Origin: Riemerella columbipharyngis
Lineage (GTDB): Bacteria > Bacteroidota > Bacteroidia > Flavobacteriales > Weeksellaceae
Direction: 5' to 3'
NCBI RefSeq assembly: GCF_900101995.1
Contig: NZ_FNAS01000002.1
Coordinates: forward strand, 1 to 64,000
DNA length: 64,000 bases
Part shown: in pieces, positions 8,549-17,864 of the stretch
How the letters are laid out: every line of letters begins with the position of its first letter
How positions within the stretch are numbered: position 1 is the stretch's first letter
Program-made: the position numbers and the translations under genes
The notes under the pieces: generated by a model
What the model was told of the DNA's origin: nothing
The model's input: only the letters and a program-made list of their open reading frames with translations
Databases searched by the model: none

Positions 8549-10003
8549 ATGAGCCAAAATTTAAATCTTATCTGGAATAATTGTCTTCAATTTATGAGAG
8601 ATAATCTCGGTGCTATGGAAAATGCCGAAAATTTTGGTAAACTAAAAGATTCTTTTGATATACTTTTTGATAAAGTCTATCCATTGTCCCTCACGGATAA
8701 AAATCTCACTTTGGTAGTTCCGAGTGATTTTTACAAAGAATATATAGAGGAAAATTATATTCCTCTACTTTCTGCGGCGCTCAAAAAAAATATTGGAAAA
8801 GGTGTTAAACTTTGGTATTCTATTTTAGAAAAAAAATCCACGGAAAACCAAGCACCGGTATTCCATAATATAAAAGGAATCAATACGCCTGTGCCTAAAG
8901 TGCAGAAAGTAGTGCCCCCCGCTTACTCAGGGAAAATATCCACGCCCTATGTGATGCCGGGAATAAAAAAAATGGAAATAGACTCTAATCTAAATCCTAT
9001 ACACTCTTTTGATAACTTTATCGAAGGCGAAAGCAATAGATTTGCCACTACGGTGTCTAAAACCATTGCCAAAAGACCTGGTGAAACTTCATTTAACCCA
9101 TTGTTCATATACGGAGGGGTAGGGGTAGGAAAAACCCATATCGCACAGGCTATAGGACTGGAGGTAAAAAATAATTTTCCTGATAAAGTAGTTCTATATG
9201 TTTCTTCGGAAAAATTTATTCAGCATTTCATCAAAGAAAGTAAAGAAAAAAATAAAGCCGGATTTATGGATTTCTACAAGATTGTAGATGTATTTATTAT
9301 AGACGATATTCAGTTTTTATCAGGTAAACCGGCTACCCAAGAGTCTTTCTTCCATATTTTTGATTATTTGCACCAGAATGGGAAGCAGATTGTCATCACT
9401 TCGGATAAAGCACCTGCGGATATCATAGATATTCAAGAGCGTGTGATTTCTCGCTTCAAATGGGGGCTTACCGTAGATATCAAATCACCTGACTTTGAAA
9501 CAAGGAAGAAAATCATTAATAACAAATTAGACAGAGACGGCATCCAGCTGAGTGAGGATATTGTGGATTTTTTAGCGGGAGAAGTACAGTCTAATGTACG
9601 AGAGTTGATAGGTGTGATAAATTCTGTGATTGCTTATTCTACAATATATAAATCTGATTTGACATTAGACTTATTGAAAGATGTTATCAATAAAATAGCC
9701 AGCAATCAAAAGAAAATTATTGACATACCATATATACAAGAAGTGGTGTGCGATTACTTCGGTATCAAAAGAGAACAGCTCTACTCCAAAACAAGAAAAA
9801 GGGAGATTACATTACCAAGACAGTTTGTAATGTATTTTGCCAAAGAGTTTACAGATGCCACTTACGCCAAAATAGGCACCGAAATGGGAGGAAAAGACCA
9901 CTCTACTGTGATGCACGCCTGCAAAACCATAAAAGATGGAATAGAAGTCGATAAACAGATGAAGAAATATATGAAAGAATTGACAATGAAGATTAAAAAA
10001 TAA
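8549..10003 (+). CDS. dnaA: chromosomal replication initiator DnaA
   Basis: The AAA+ initiator that binds DnaA boxes and opens oriC. Domain I starts MSQNLNLIWNNCLQFM; Walker A is GGVGVGKTHIAQA, Walker B VFIIDDIQFL; the C-terminal DNA-binding domain has the signature GGKDHSTVMHACKTI. I set the start at ATG 8549, which gives the usual N-terminus and 484 residues; an in-frame TTG at 8501 adds a non-homologous extension. No cluster of DnaA boxes was evident nearby. The gene lies only about 45 kb (about 7 kb without the ICE) from a dif-like site, see findings. Confidence 0.95.
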   Translation: MSQNLNLIWNNCLQFMRDNLGAMENAENFGKLKDSFDILFDKVYPLSLTDKNLTLVVPSDFYKEYIEENYIPLLSAALKKNIGKGVKLWYSILEKKSTENQAPVFHNIKGINTPVPKVQKVVPPAYSGKISTPYVMPGIKKMEIDSNLNPIHSFDNFIEGESNRFATTVSKTIAKRPGETSFNPLFIYGGVGVGKTHIAQAIGLEVKNNFPDKVVLYVSSEKFIQHFIKESKEKNKAGFMDFYKIVDVFIIDDIQFLSGKPATQESFFHIFDYLHQNGKQIVITSDKAPADIIDIQERVISRFKWGLTVDIKSPDFETRKKIINNKLDRDGIQLSEDIVDFLAGEVQSNVRELIGVINSVIAYSTIYKSDLTLDLLKDVINKIASNQKKIIDIPYIQEVVCDYFGIKREQLYSKTRKREITLPRQFVMYFAKEFTDATYAKIGTEMGGKDHSTVMHACKTIKDGIEVDKQMKKYMKELTMKIKK

Positions 10004-10018
10004 ATTGATATCATTGCG

Positions 10019-10061
10019 AAAAAGGAATTTTTTAGGCTAAGGTTTAGAAAATTCCTTTTTT
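10019..10061 (+). terminator. intrinsic terminator after dnaA
   Basis: A 13-bp stem, AAAAAGGAATTTT (10019-10031) with AAAATTCCTTTTT (10048-10060), is flanked by A and T runs, so it could act in both directions. Confidence 0.75.
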
Positions 10062-10080
10062 CATTTTAATAATAGAGTTT

Positions 10081-10512
10081 ATGAAAATACTAATGGTTTG
10101 CCTCGGTAATATTTGTAGAAGTCCATTGGCAGAAGGTATTCTTAGAAGTAAAATAAATGATAAACATTTGGTAGATTCTGCGGGAACTATAAACTTTCAC
10201 GAAGGCGAAAAAGCCGATTACCGCTCTATAGAAGTGGCTAAAAACCACAACATAGACATCAGTATGCACCGCTCTAGACCTATAACTAAGGAGGATTTAA
10301 ATTATTTTGACCGCATCTATTGTATGGACAAAAATAATTACAAAAATGTCTTAGCAATGGCAGAAAATCAGGAACAAAAGGATAAAATAATGCTCATTTT
10401 AGATAATGACGCTGAAGTCCCGGATCCTTATTACGGTGATATCAATGACTTTGAAAAAGTATTCCAAATACTTGATAAAGCGTGTGATACCGTTGCTTTA
10501 AAAATTAATTAA
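10081..10512 (+). CDS. low-molecular-weight protein-tyrosine phosphatase
   Basis: A 143-residue LMW-PTP. The P-loop CLGNICRSP (CX5RS, nucleophile Cys8) is at the N-terminus and the general-acid loop VPDPYYGD lies near residue 117. Such enzymes remove phosphate from tyrosine residues, often on polysaccharide-export kinases, but no capsule genes are near, so the target is unknown. Confidence 0.9.
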   Translation: MKILMVCLGNICRSPLAEGILRSKINDKHLVDSAGTINFHEGEKADYRSIEVAKNHNIDISMHRSRPITKEDLNYFDRIYCMDKNNYKNVLAMAENQEQKDKIMLILDNDAEVPDPYYGDINDFEKVFQILDKACDTVALKIN

Positions 10513-10571
10513 TCCCTTTCTGAATCGGAATCTTTATATAAAACATGACAAACGTTATTTGTTTTTTTTAA

Positions 10572-10590
10572 ATTTAGACCAGTTATAAAT
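10572..10590. promoter_or_regulatory. possible Fur-like operator
   Basis: A 19-bp imperfect palindrome (left half ATTTAGACC, right half GTTATAAAT, 7 of 9 symmetric positions) lies 42 bases before the TonB receptor start. Iron repression of such receptors is common, but the site is proposed only from symmetry and position. Confidence 0.3.
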
Positions 10591-10631
10591 TAATGTAAAT
10601 TTGATCCCCGAAATCAAAATTAATAAACATT

Positions 10632-12671
10632 ATGAAAAAGAACACTCTAATGATTTCTGCTGTATTAGTGGTTCTTGGTGCGAAGGGTTTTGCACAAATA
10701 AAACAAGACTCTATTAAGAACAAAGAAATTAAAGAAGTTGTAATTACAGCTACCGGAGCTAAAGAAAAAATAAAAAATTATGCCGGCTCTGTAAGTACCG
10801 TAAGTCAAAAAACATTTAAAGAGTTAGGTATTCAATCCGTGGGAGATGCAATGCGCCTAATACCAGGAGCTAATTTTGTAGATGAAGATGGCAGAGGTAT
10901 AAAACCAAGTATAGGACTTAGAGGGTTAGATCCGGGGCGTTCTTCCGCACTACTTACTTTGATTGACGGTAAAATACCGTTGGGTGAAAGCTATAGTTCT
11001 ATGAGCGAATATACGATGGTTCCGGCCGCCTCTGTAGAAAGAATAGAAATCATTCGCGGAGCTTCGCCTGTTTTATATGGAGGTGGTTCTATCGGTGGTG
11101 TAATGAATATTATTACTAAAAGTGGAGCCTACGATCCTTATAAGAGAGTTTATCTTTCATATGGAAATTACAACAGTCTTAACTTTGGTGCTGAGGCTGG
11201 TGGTGGAACCAATACTTTTAATTACTATGTAGGATACAATAGAAGACAAAGTGATGGTTCACGTAAAAGTAACTCTAAGTTCAGTACTGATGATTTTACC
11301 GTTTCATTAGCAGCTAGACCAGATAATAAAAATGAATTTAAATTCTATTTTAGCACTTTCTGGGAAAATTCTAAAACCCCTGGAGGGCTTAATGCTAAAC
11401 AATATGCTGAAGATCCAAGACAATCTTTAGCTGTTCATGACCATGATAACTTCCTTGCCAAAAGATTTATGTCTAATATGACCTATACAAGGCATCTTGA
11501 TGAAAACAATACCCTCTCTGCCGTTCTTTATGGTGGTTATTTCCAAAGAGATTGGTGGATAGGTTCGGACAGGTCTGTATTAGGACAGAATAAAAATACC
11601 GGAATACTTAGAAATATTCCTTCTTTTGGAACCTATGTAGATTATAAAAATACAAATCAATTATGGGATTCCAAAAACAATTTCTTGTTTGGATTGAGGT
11701 ATCATACTGATATTTTTAGAAATAGAATGGTTCAAGGGCAAGATAAAGATGCTCGCTCAGGTATATTCCAGAATGGAAATGATGGAAATACTAATGTATA
11801 TGAGGCTTATGTATATGATCAATTCTATCTACGTCCGGATTTCATTATAAATCCCGGATTACGCTATACTTATGTGAAATATGGAACGAATAATCTTACT
11901 TCAGGCACAAGAACAAAAGCTCATAGTGATAGTTTTATTTATTCATTAGGATTTGTTTATCAAGGTGTTAAAAACACAGAGTTCTATGCTACTTTGTCTA
12001 AAGGTTATCAACCTCCAAGCTCCGGCTTGGCAACGGACCCAAGAGTATTGGCAGCCGGAAAATTCATAAAAGCGGAAACATCTGACAATTATGAAATAGG
12101 TGTAAGAACAAGACCTACGGATTGGTTAGGTTTTGATTTAACGGGATATCTTCTTTATTTCAATAACAAGATCGTTCGTGTAAACGGAATTCCGGACAAT
12201 GCAGGTAAAAGTTTCCACAGAGGGATAGAGTTTGTAATGAATGTAAAACCTACGGACTACTTTTCATTCTATGTAAATGGATCATTACAGAAAGCTACAT
12301 TTTCTAATGGAGATTTCAAAGGAAATAGACTACCATATGCTCCCGATTTTATGATTACCCCTGGAGCCAAATTTAAAACAGCATTAGGAAATGGTTTGCT
12401 TACCATCAATATCTATGACTCTTATACTGCTAAACAATATGCTGACAACGATAACAGTACTCCTATTTCTGCAGATGGAAATCATGGTAAAATACCAGGA
12501 TATAATATTCTAAGCGGTACAATCAATTATGACTTAAATAACATAAACTTTAACTTCAATATGCAGAATATCTTAGATAGAGAATATTTTACAAAAAGAT
12601 ATAGCTATTGGGGTGGGATAATGCCAAGCTCTGATAGAACATTCTCTTTCGGAGTAGGATATAAGTTTTAG
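10632..12671 (+). CDS. TonB-dependent outer-membrane receptor
   Basis: A 679-residue TonB-dependent receptor. The signal peptide ends near GAKGFAQ, followed by a TonB box region (EVVITATGAKE), a plug domain to about residue 160 (IEIIRGASPVLYGGGSIGGVMNIITK) and a 22-strand-type barrel ending in aromatic GVGYKF. There is no N-terminal carboxypeptidase-like domain and no SusD partner, so it fits the siderophore/ferric-citrate (FecA-like) type rather than a glycan SusC. The substrate is inferred, not shown. It is monocistronic, with a terminator behind. Confidence 0.88.
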   Translation: MKKNTLMISAVLVVLGAKGFAQIKQDSIKNKEIKEVVITATGAKEKIKNYAGSVSTVSQKTFKELGIQSVGDAMRLIPGANFVDEDGRGIKPSIGLRGLDPGRSSALLTLIDGKIPLGESYSSMSEYTMVPAASVERIEIIRGASPVLYGGGSIGGVMNIITKSGAYDPYKRVYLSYGNYNSLNFGAEAGGGTNTFNYYVGYNRRQSDGSRKSNSKFSTDDFTVSLAARPDNKNEFKFYFSTFWENSKTPGGLNAKQYAEDPRQSLAVHDHDNFLAKRFMSNMTYTRHLDENNTLSAVLYGGYFQRDWWIGSDRSVLGQNKNTGILRNIPSFGTYVDYKNTNQLWDSKNNFLFGLRYHTDIFRNRMVQGQDKDARSGIFQNGNDGNTNVYEAYVYDQFYLRPDFIINPGLRYTYVKYGTNNLTSGTRTKAHSDSFIYSLGFVYQGVKNTEFYATLSKGYQPPSSGLATDPRVLAAGKFIKAETSDNYEIGVRTRPTDWLGFDLTGYLLYFNNKIVRVNGIPDNAGKSFHRGIEFVMNVKPTDYFSFYVNGSLQKATFSNGDFKGNRLPYAPDFMITPGAKFKTALGNGLLTINIYDSYTAKQYADNDNSTPISADGNHGKIPGYNILSGTINYDLNNINFNFNMQNILDREYFTKRYSYWGGIMPSSDRTFSFGVGYKF

Positions 12672-12696
12672 ATTTTAAGCCTCAATCAAAATATAT

Positions 12697-12732
12697 AAAA
12701 TGAGTTGTTTTTTGTTGAAGCAACTCATTTTT
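12697..12732 (+). terminator. intrinsic terminator after the TonB receptor gene
   Basis: The stem AAAATGAGTTG pairs perfectly with CAACTCATTTT across a 13-base loop, and T-rich sequence follows. Confidence 0.8.
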
Positions 12733-12823
12733 CATCTTTTTCCTAAATATGGGATAGATTAGATAAAAAAAACGACTGAAAATAAAAAATCAGTAATCTC
12801 TAATTTATTGATTAAAAAATCCT

Positions 12824-12831
12824 TACTTTTG
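12824..12831 (+). promoter_or_regulatory. -7 promoter box for typA
   Basis: TACTTTTG matches TAnnTTTG, 20 bases before the typA start. Confidence 0.5.
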
Positions 12832-12850
12832 CCCTCGTAAAATTTAATTG

Positions 12851-14656
12851 ATGCAACACATAAGAAACATAGCGATAATCGCTCACGTAGACCATGGAAA
12901 AACCACTTTGGTGGACAAAATCATTCACGCTACCCATCTTTTTAGAGAAAACCAAGAGAGTGGAGAGCTTATTATGGATAATAACGACCTCGAAAGAGAA
13001 AGGGGAATTACCATTTTATCGAAAAATATATCGGTAACTTATAAAGATACAAAAATCAATGTGATAGATACCCCTGGACACGCCGATTTCGGAGGCGAAG
13101 TAGAGAGGGTACTAAAGATGGCTGATGGTGTGCTTCTTTTGGTAGATGCCTTTGAAGGTCCTATGCCGCAGACGCGTTTCGTGTTACATAAAGCTTTAGA
13201 ATTAGGGCTGAAACCCATTGTAGTAATCAATAAAGTGGATAAGCCAAACTGCCGCCCAGAGGAAGTGCACGACCAAGTTTTTGATCTGTTCTTTAACTTA
13301 GATGCGACTGAAGAGCAGTTAGATTTCCCGACTTTCTACGGCTCGTCTAAGCAAGGTTGGTTTAACACAAGTTTAGAACAAACAGACAGCATTCTGCCTA
13401 TTTTAGATGGAATATTACAGTATGTGCCAGAACCTAAAGTAGAGGAGGGGACACTTCAAATGCAGGTAACTTCTTTGGATTATTCTTCGTTTTTAGGAAG
13501 AATAGCCGTAGGAAAAGTAACGAGAGGCTCTGTAAAAGAATCCCAATGGATAGGATTGGCACAAGAAGATGGGAAAATCATCAAAGGTAAAGTAAAGGAA
13601 CTCTATATTTTTGAAGGACTTGGAAAGAAAAAAGTAAGCGAAGTATTTGCCGGCGATATTTGTGCAATTGTAGGCTTTGATGATTTTCAGATAGGGGATA
13701 CCTTTGTAGATTTGGAGAATCCGGAGCCATTGCCTCGTCTGTCTATCGATGAGCCTACGCTCAATATGACTTTCTCTATTAACAACTCTCCGTTCTTCGG
13801 TAAAGATGGTAAATATGTAACTTCTAACCATTTGAAAGAGCGTTTGGAAAAAGAATTAGAGAAAAATCTTGCCCTGAGAGTGGAACAAACAGATGATGCC
13901 AATACATTCCTTGTTTTTGGTAGAGGGATTTTGCACTTATCGATATTGATTGAAACTATGAGAAGAGAGGGCTACGAAATGACTATAGGCCAGCCTCAGG
14001 TTATACTTAGAAATATCAATGGAGAGCAGTGCGAACCTTATGAAAGCCTAGTAGTAGATGTTCCAGAGGAGTATGCTTCTCGTGTTATCGATCTGGCAAC
14101 ACAGAGAAAAGGAGATTTACACATTATGGAAACCAAAGGAGAGATGCAGCATTTGGAGTTTGAAATTCCTTCTCGAGGTTTGATAGGGCTTCGTTCTCAA
14201 ATGCTTACAGCTACTGCCGGAGAAGCTATTATGGCACACCGCTTTTCTGAATATAAACCTTTCAAGGGTCAGATTCCTGGAAGAAACAACGGCGTTTTGG
14301 TTTCTAAGAACCAAGGAAGTGCCACTGCTTATTCTATCGAAAAATTACAAGACAGAGGGCGTTTCTTCGTAGATCCGGGAGAAGAAGTCTATACAGGTAT
14401 GATAGTAGGGGAGCAGAATAAACCCGGAGATCTCGTAGTAAACATTGTAGAAGGTAAACAGCTCAATAATATGCGTGCCGCAGGTAAGGACAAAGATGGC
14501 AATATAGCCCCTAAAATCCTGATGACATTAGAGGAGTGTATGGAGTACATACAGCAAGACGAGTGTATAGAAGTAACACCGAATTTCATCAGAATGCGGA
14601 AAAAAATCCTTACAGAAGAAGAAAGAAAAAGAGCTGAAAGAATGGCTAAATCTTAA
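12851..14656 (+). CDS. typA: translational GTPase TypA/BipA
   Basis: A ribosome-associated GTPase of the elongation-factor family involved in stress adaptation and 50S assembly. Its G1 motif [10 protein letters not shown]3 [16 protein letters not shown] and G4 NKVDKP lie in the first 140 residues; domains II and V and the BipA-specific C-terminal domain follow. The length of 601 residues is standard. The ATG at 12851 is preferred over the TTG directly before it. Confidence 0.95.
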   Translation: MQHIRNIAIIAHVDHGKTTLVDKIIHATHLFRENQESGELIMDNNDLERERGITILSKNISVTYKDTKINVIDTPGHADFGGEVERVLKMADGVLLLVDAFEGPMPQTRFVLHKALELGLKPIVVINKVDKPNCRPEEVHDQVFDLFFNLDATEEQLDFPTFYGSSKQGWFNTSLEQTDSILPILDGILQYVPEPKVEEGTLQMQVTSLDYSSFLGRIAVGKVTRGSVKESQWIGLAQEDGKIIKGKVKELYIFEGLGKKKVSEVFAGDICAIVGFDDFQIGDTFVDLENPEPLPRLSIDEPTLNMTFSINNSPFFGKDGKYVTSNHLKERLEKELEKNLALRVEQTDDANTFLVFGRGILHLSILIETMRREGYEMTIGQPQVILRNINGEQCEPYESLVVDVPEEYASRVIDLATQRKGDLHIMETKGEMQHLEFEIPSRGLIGLRSQMLTATAGEAIMAHRFSEYKPFKGQIPGRNNGVLVSKNQGSATAYSIEKLQDRGRFFVDPGEEVYTGMIVGEQNKPGDLVVNIVEGKQLNNMRAAGKDKDGNIAPKILMTLEECMEYIQQDECIEVTPNFIRMRKKILTEEERKRAERMAKS

Positions 14657-14669
14657 TCGTAAATCAATT

Positions 14670-14698
14670 AAAAGGCTTCATTTTTTGGAGTCTTTTTG
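14670..14698 (+). terminator. probable terminator after typA
   Basis: AAAAGGCTTC (14670-14679) pairs with GGAGTCTTTT (14687-14696) with two G-U pairs, and further T residues follow. Confidence 0.6.
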
Positions 14699-14715
14699 TT
14701 ATCAATATAAATATT

Positions 14716-15654
14716 ATGCAAAACAGAATTACAGAACTTTTTGGAATTAAATATCCTATTATACAAGGCGGAATGGTCTGGCATAGCGGCTGGAGACTAG
14801 CTTCTGCCGTATCGGAGTGCGGTGGGCTTGGGCTATTGAGTGCAGGGAGTATGTATCCCGATGTGCTGAGAGAGCATATCCGAAAGTGTAAAAATGCCAC
14901 ACAGAAACCTTTTGGCGTGAATGTTCCTATGCTTTATCCTAATATAGAGGAAATCATTGAAATCATTATAGAAGAAGGCGTAAAAATAGTTTTTACATCG
15001 GCAGGCAATCCCAAAACTTATACTTCGCTGTTACAAAAGGAAGGAATAAAGGTAGCCCATGTTGTATCTTCACTTAAGTTTGCACAGAAATGTCAAGATG
15101 CAGGCGTAGATGCCGTAGTGGCAGAAGGTTTTGAGGCAGGGGGACATAATGGAAGAGATGAAACCACTACTTTTTGCCTTATCCCAAATGTTGCTAAGCA
15201 TATTGATATTCCATTAGTAGCAGCGGGAGGTATCGCTACCGGAGTACAGATAAAAGCTGCAATGATTTTGGGAGCAGAGGGAGTGCAGATGGGAACGCGT
15301 TTTGCCGCAACGCAAGAGGCAAGTGCTCACCAGAACTTTAAAAATAAAATAATAGAAGCCCAAGAAGGGGATACTCTCCTTACTTTGAAAGAACTTTCAC
15401 CTGTAAGACTTTTAAAAAACAAATTCTTTTTTGAACTTGAAGAAATGTATTCTAAGGGAACTAATACAGAAAGCCTTAGAGAGAAATTGGGAAAAGGGCG
15501 CGCTAAAAAAGGAATGTTTGAGGGAGATTTAGATAGCGGAGAGCTGGAAATAGGACAGGTTTCAGCGATGATAGATTCTATTTTGACGGTGGAAGAAGTT
15601 TTCAAAGGAATCATTAGCGAATTTAATTCGGTTTCAGAACTTGGAAAATTGTAA
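14716..15654 (+). CDS. nitronate monooxygenase / FabK-like flavoprotein
   Basis: A 312-residue FMN-dependent TIM-barrel protein. The N-terminal IKYPIIQGGMVW and the phosphate-binding AAGGIATGVQIKAAMILGAEGVQMGTRF are signatures of the nitronate monooxygenase/2-nitropropane dioxygenase family, which also includes the enoyl-ACP reductase FabK. The EGFEAGGHNGRDETTTF loop carries the family's conserved histidine. Sequence alone does not separate oxidase from reductase function. Confidence 0.85.
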   Translation: MQNRITELFGIKYPIIQGGMVWHSGWRLASAVSECGGLGLLSAGSMYPDVLREHIRKCKNATQKPFGVNVPMLYPNIEEIIEIIIEEGVKIVFTSAGNPKTYTSLLQKEGIKVAHVVSSLKFAQKCQDAGVDAVVAEGFEAGGHNGRDETTTFCLIPNVAKHIDIPLVAAGGIATGVQIKAAMILGAEGVQMGTRFAATQEASAHQNFKNKIIEAQEGDTLLTLKELSPVRLLKNKFFFELEEMYSKGTNTESLREKLGKGRAKKGMFEGDLDSGELEIGQVSAMIDSILTVEEVFKGIISEFNSVSELGKL

Positions 15655-15662
15655 AAAAATAT

Positions 15663-15670
15663 TATCTTTG
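15663..15670 (+). promoter_or_regulatory. -7 promoter box for tRNA-Ala
   Basis: TATCTTTG lies 17 bases before the tRNA 5' end, a good position for a tRNA promoter in this phylum. It stays outside the ICE, so insertion leaves tRNA transcription intact. Confidence 0.65.
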
Positions 15671-15687
15671 TACTGTATTTAGCAGTT

Positions 15688-15761
15688 GGGGAATTGGCGC
15701 AGTTGGCTAGCGCGTTTGACTGGCAGTCAAAAGGTCACGGGTTCGAATCCCGTATTCTCCA
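15688..15761 (+). tRNA. tRNA-Ala (anticodon GGC)
   Basis: The cloverleaf is complete: acceptor GGGGAAT pairs with ATTCTCC and includes the G3-U70 pair that marks alanine tRNAs. The anticodon stem TTTGA/TCAAA encloses loop CTGGCAG, giving anticodon GGC. The T-arm holds GGTTCGAATCC. CCA is not encoded. Its 3' end from base 15746 is the ICE attachment site, and the ICE restores it exactly. Confidence 0.95.
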
Positions 15762-15766
15762 CATTT
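15746..15766. other. ICE attachment site attL
   Basis: The 21-bp sequence starting AATCCCGTATTCTCC is identical to 53201-53221. It spans the 3' half of the T-arm, the acceptor strand and five bases beyond the tRNA. Confidence 0.9.
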
Positions 15767-15791
15767 AACTGTGATAATCAGTTATTTGTAA

Positions 15792-15815
15792 AAATAAGGG
15801 ACTAAATAAGGGACT
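15792..15815. repeat. candidate integrase arm sites, left end
   Basis: Two adjacent copies of AAATAAGGGACT lie 26 bases inside attL. The core GGGACT recurs inside the right end (53061-53086) as an inverted pair, as expected for arm-type binding sites of a tyrosine integrase or its excisionase. Confidence 0.45.
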
Positions 15816-15829
15816 TTTGATTGCCCTTG

Positions 15830-16247
15830 GTAATTATTACACTATCCTTGTGTAATAATTACTCCACCCCTTTGTAAAAATTACACTACCCTCGCGTAAA
15901 AATTATGCTACCCCTGTGTAAAAATTGCACTACCCTCGCGTAAAAATTATGCTACCCCTGTGTAAAAATTGCACTACCCTCGCGTAAAAATTATGCTACC
16001 CCTGTGTAAAAATTGCACTACCCTCGCGTAAAAATTATGCTACCCCTGTGTAAAAATTGCACTACCCTCGCGTAAAAATTATGCTACCCCTGTGTAAAAA
16101 TTGCACTACCCTCGCGTAAAAATTATGCTACCCCTGTGTAAAAATTGCACTACCCTCGCGTAAAAATTGCACTCCCCTCACGTAAAAATTGCACTACCCC
16201 TGTGTAAAAATTGCACTACTCTCGCGTAAAAATTACACTACTCTCGC
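15830..16247. repeat. nineteen tandem 22-bp repeats (iteron-like)
   Basis: Exactly 19 units of 22 bp run without interruption. Each begins GTAAAAATT (the first two GTAATTATT and GTAATAATT) and ends CTACCC plus CTGT or TCGC. Through the middle two unit types alternate, giving a 44-bp higher-order period. The unit is not a multiple of three and no open frame covers it. The regularly phased A-tracts, two helical turns apart, should bend the DNA. Iterons of a replication origin or protein-binding arrays are the most likely roles. Confidence 0.9.
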
Positions 16248-16763
16248 TTAAAAATAGCTGGTTATCAAAACGAAAAGTATTTTATTTGAATTATTCAATA
16301 AATAAAATATTGAAAATTAACCTACATATAATTATATTAAATATTAGATATATGGTATTCTGATTTCGAAAAAAATGGGAGAAAAGCGTTTTTGTTTTTT
16401 TCTGCACCTGATTCTGTGTATTGCAAGATGTGTCTTTGTGCGTACAAAATTATAAATTTTGCTCTAACAAAGACCATCTTGCCTTTTTTTCAAAAAGGAG
16501 AAAAAAACTTCGGAACTCGTTTTTTTTATTATGTAAATCTCAAAAAAGGTAAAATATACCTGTACAGATATATAGAAAGATGAAATATATATGCTTTTTT
16601 ATTCTCTTATATCATCACACTATCATTATATTATATGTTTTTTTATAACTTTTTATTTTCTTTTATATTCAATTTAATCTAAAAATAGTTTTTGTGTTTA
16701 GTTTTTATATTTAATTCGTTTTTTTTGCACTAATTAATAATTATTAAAAATTATAGAGGTATA
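16248..16763. other. AT-rich non-coding region with a long stem-loop
   Basis: No convincing gene lies here. The strongest structure is 16423-16482: GCAAGATG plus GTCTTTGT pairs with ACAAAGAC plus CATCTTGC, 16 pairs with one bulged base. An inner palindrome (AAAATT-ATA-AATTTT) lies between the arms, and the right arm is followed by seven T. It may be a terminator, a small structured RNA or part of oriT, since the mobilization genes begin shortly after. A 63-codon frame at 16392-16583 runs straight through the stem and is probably chance. Confidence 0.5.
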
Positions 16764-17861
16764 ATGAAACAAAAAATACTAATTTTAGGTTCGGTGATTT
16801 TTGCTACTTTAGTATTAAAAGCTCAGGTAGGAATTAATACAGAAACGCCAAGAGCTACATTAGATATTAATGTAAGCTCAAAAACGGATTCTAACGAAGG
16901 GATAATTATTCCGGAATTATCAAGAACACGGCTTGCACAAATCAATCCAAACAATCTTACAAAAAACACTATTGTATTTGCAAATACAACAGGTAATGGA
17001 GATTTAACTACCCAAGAAGTTAGAAGAGACGGTCTTTTTTATTATAATGGAGCAATTTGGCAACCTTTAAACTATAATTATTTCATAAAACAAGGGCAGG
17101 GATATGTTGTAGATGGACTTAATGATGATTTAACTCTAACGAATAGATACAAGGGTAATAAGATTATTGGATATAATGCAATAGATTTTTCAGACGGTAG
17201 TGGTGGGGCATTTGGAAATTATTCGTTTATTCAAGGGGCGAACAATAAGATAACTGAAAATGGTTATTATTCTTCCGCATTTGGAGAAAGTAACACTATA
17301 AACAGTTCTTATTCTGGAGCATTTGGAGAAAATAATACTATAAATACAATATATGGACATTCTTTTGTCGCAGGCTCTGATAATACTTTGAACGGAGGAT
17401 ACTCTTTTGCTTTTGGAAAGGATTTAACCACTCAATCTCCACTTGAATTTGTTATTGGAGTAAATAATGAAAAAGTGGAAGAGGGAGAATACTTAACCAG
17501 TGGAACATTAGGAGCTAATAGAGCATTTGTGATAGGAAATGGAACAAAAGCAAGAAAACAAAATGCTTTAACTGTATGGTATGAAGGATATTGGAAATTT
17601 AATCTGATAAATCCTCAAGGGACTATTGATGCTTACAGAAATCAGTGGAACTTAAATTTTATCCCTAAAAAGGGTATGAATGCCCAAGATTTGTCAGGTA
17701 AAATAAACACTTATGATGGAGAGAAATGGAGAAAGTATATTCCTGTCATTTTTTCGAATACACAACCATCTAACGAAAACTTAGAAGCCGGAGACTTGTG
17801 GTTTGACACCTCTGTGAAAAAATATAAAGTGTGGAATGGTTCAGAATGGACATCAATGTAA
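16764..17861 (+). CDS. secreted YadA-head-like adhesin
   Basis: A 365-residue exported protein with a signal peptide ending at VLKAQ. Residues about 135-245 contain repeated left-handed-roll motifs of the trimeric autotransporter head type (GAFGNYSFIQG, SSAFGESNTI, SGAFGENNTI, HSFVAGSDNT, FAFGKDL). The C-terminus (GDLWFDTSVKKYKVWNGSEW) resembles tail-fibre/adhesin tips. There is no YadA membrane anchor, so it would not be a standard autotransporter. It lies 3 bases before the mobilization genes, which suggests a role in cell-cell contact during transfer; that is inference. Confidence 0.6.
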   Translation: MKQKILILGSVIFATLVLKAQVGINTETPRATLDINVSSKTDSNEGIIIPELSRTRLAQINPNNLTKNTIVFANTTGNGDLTTQEVRRDGLFYYNGAIWQPLNYNYFIKQGQGYVVDGLNDDLTLTNRYKGNKIIGYNAIDFSDGSGGAFGNYSFIQGANNKITENGYYSSAFGESNTINSSYSGAFGENNTINTIYGHSFVAGSDNTLNGGYSFAFGKDLTTQSPLEFVIGVNNEKVEEGEYLTSGTLGANRAFVIGNGTKARKQNALTVWYEGYWKFNLINPQGTIDAYRNQWNLNFIPKKGMNAQDLSGKINTYDGEKWRKYIPVIFSNTQPSNENLEAGDLWFDTSVKKYKVWNGSEWTSM

Positions 17862-17864
17862 AAA

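Noticed and set aside
15830-16247. CRISPR array
   Set aside because: The 22-bp units follow each other directly without unique spacers, and no cas gene is present.
16392-16583. 63-codon open frame left of the adhesin gene
   Set aside because: It crosses the long stem-loop, has no promoter box and the peptide has no protein-like features.
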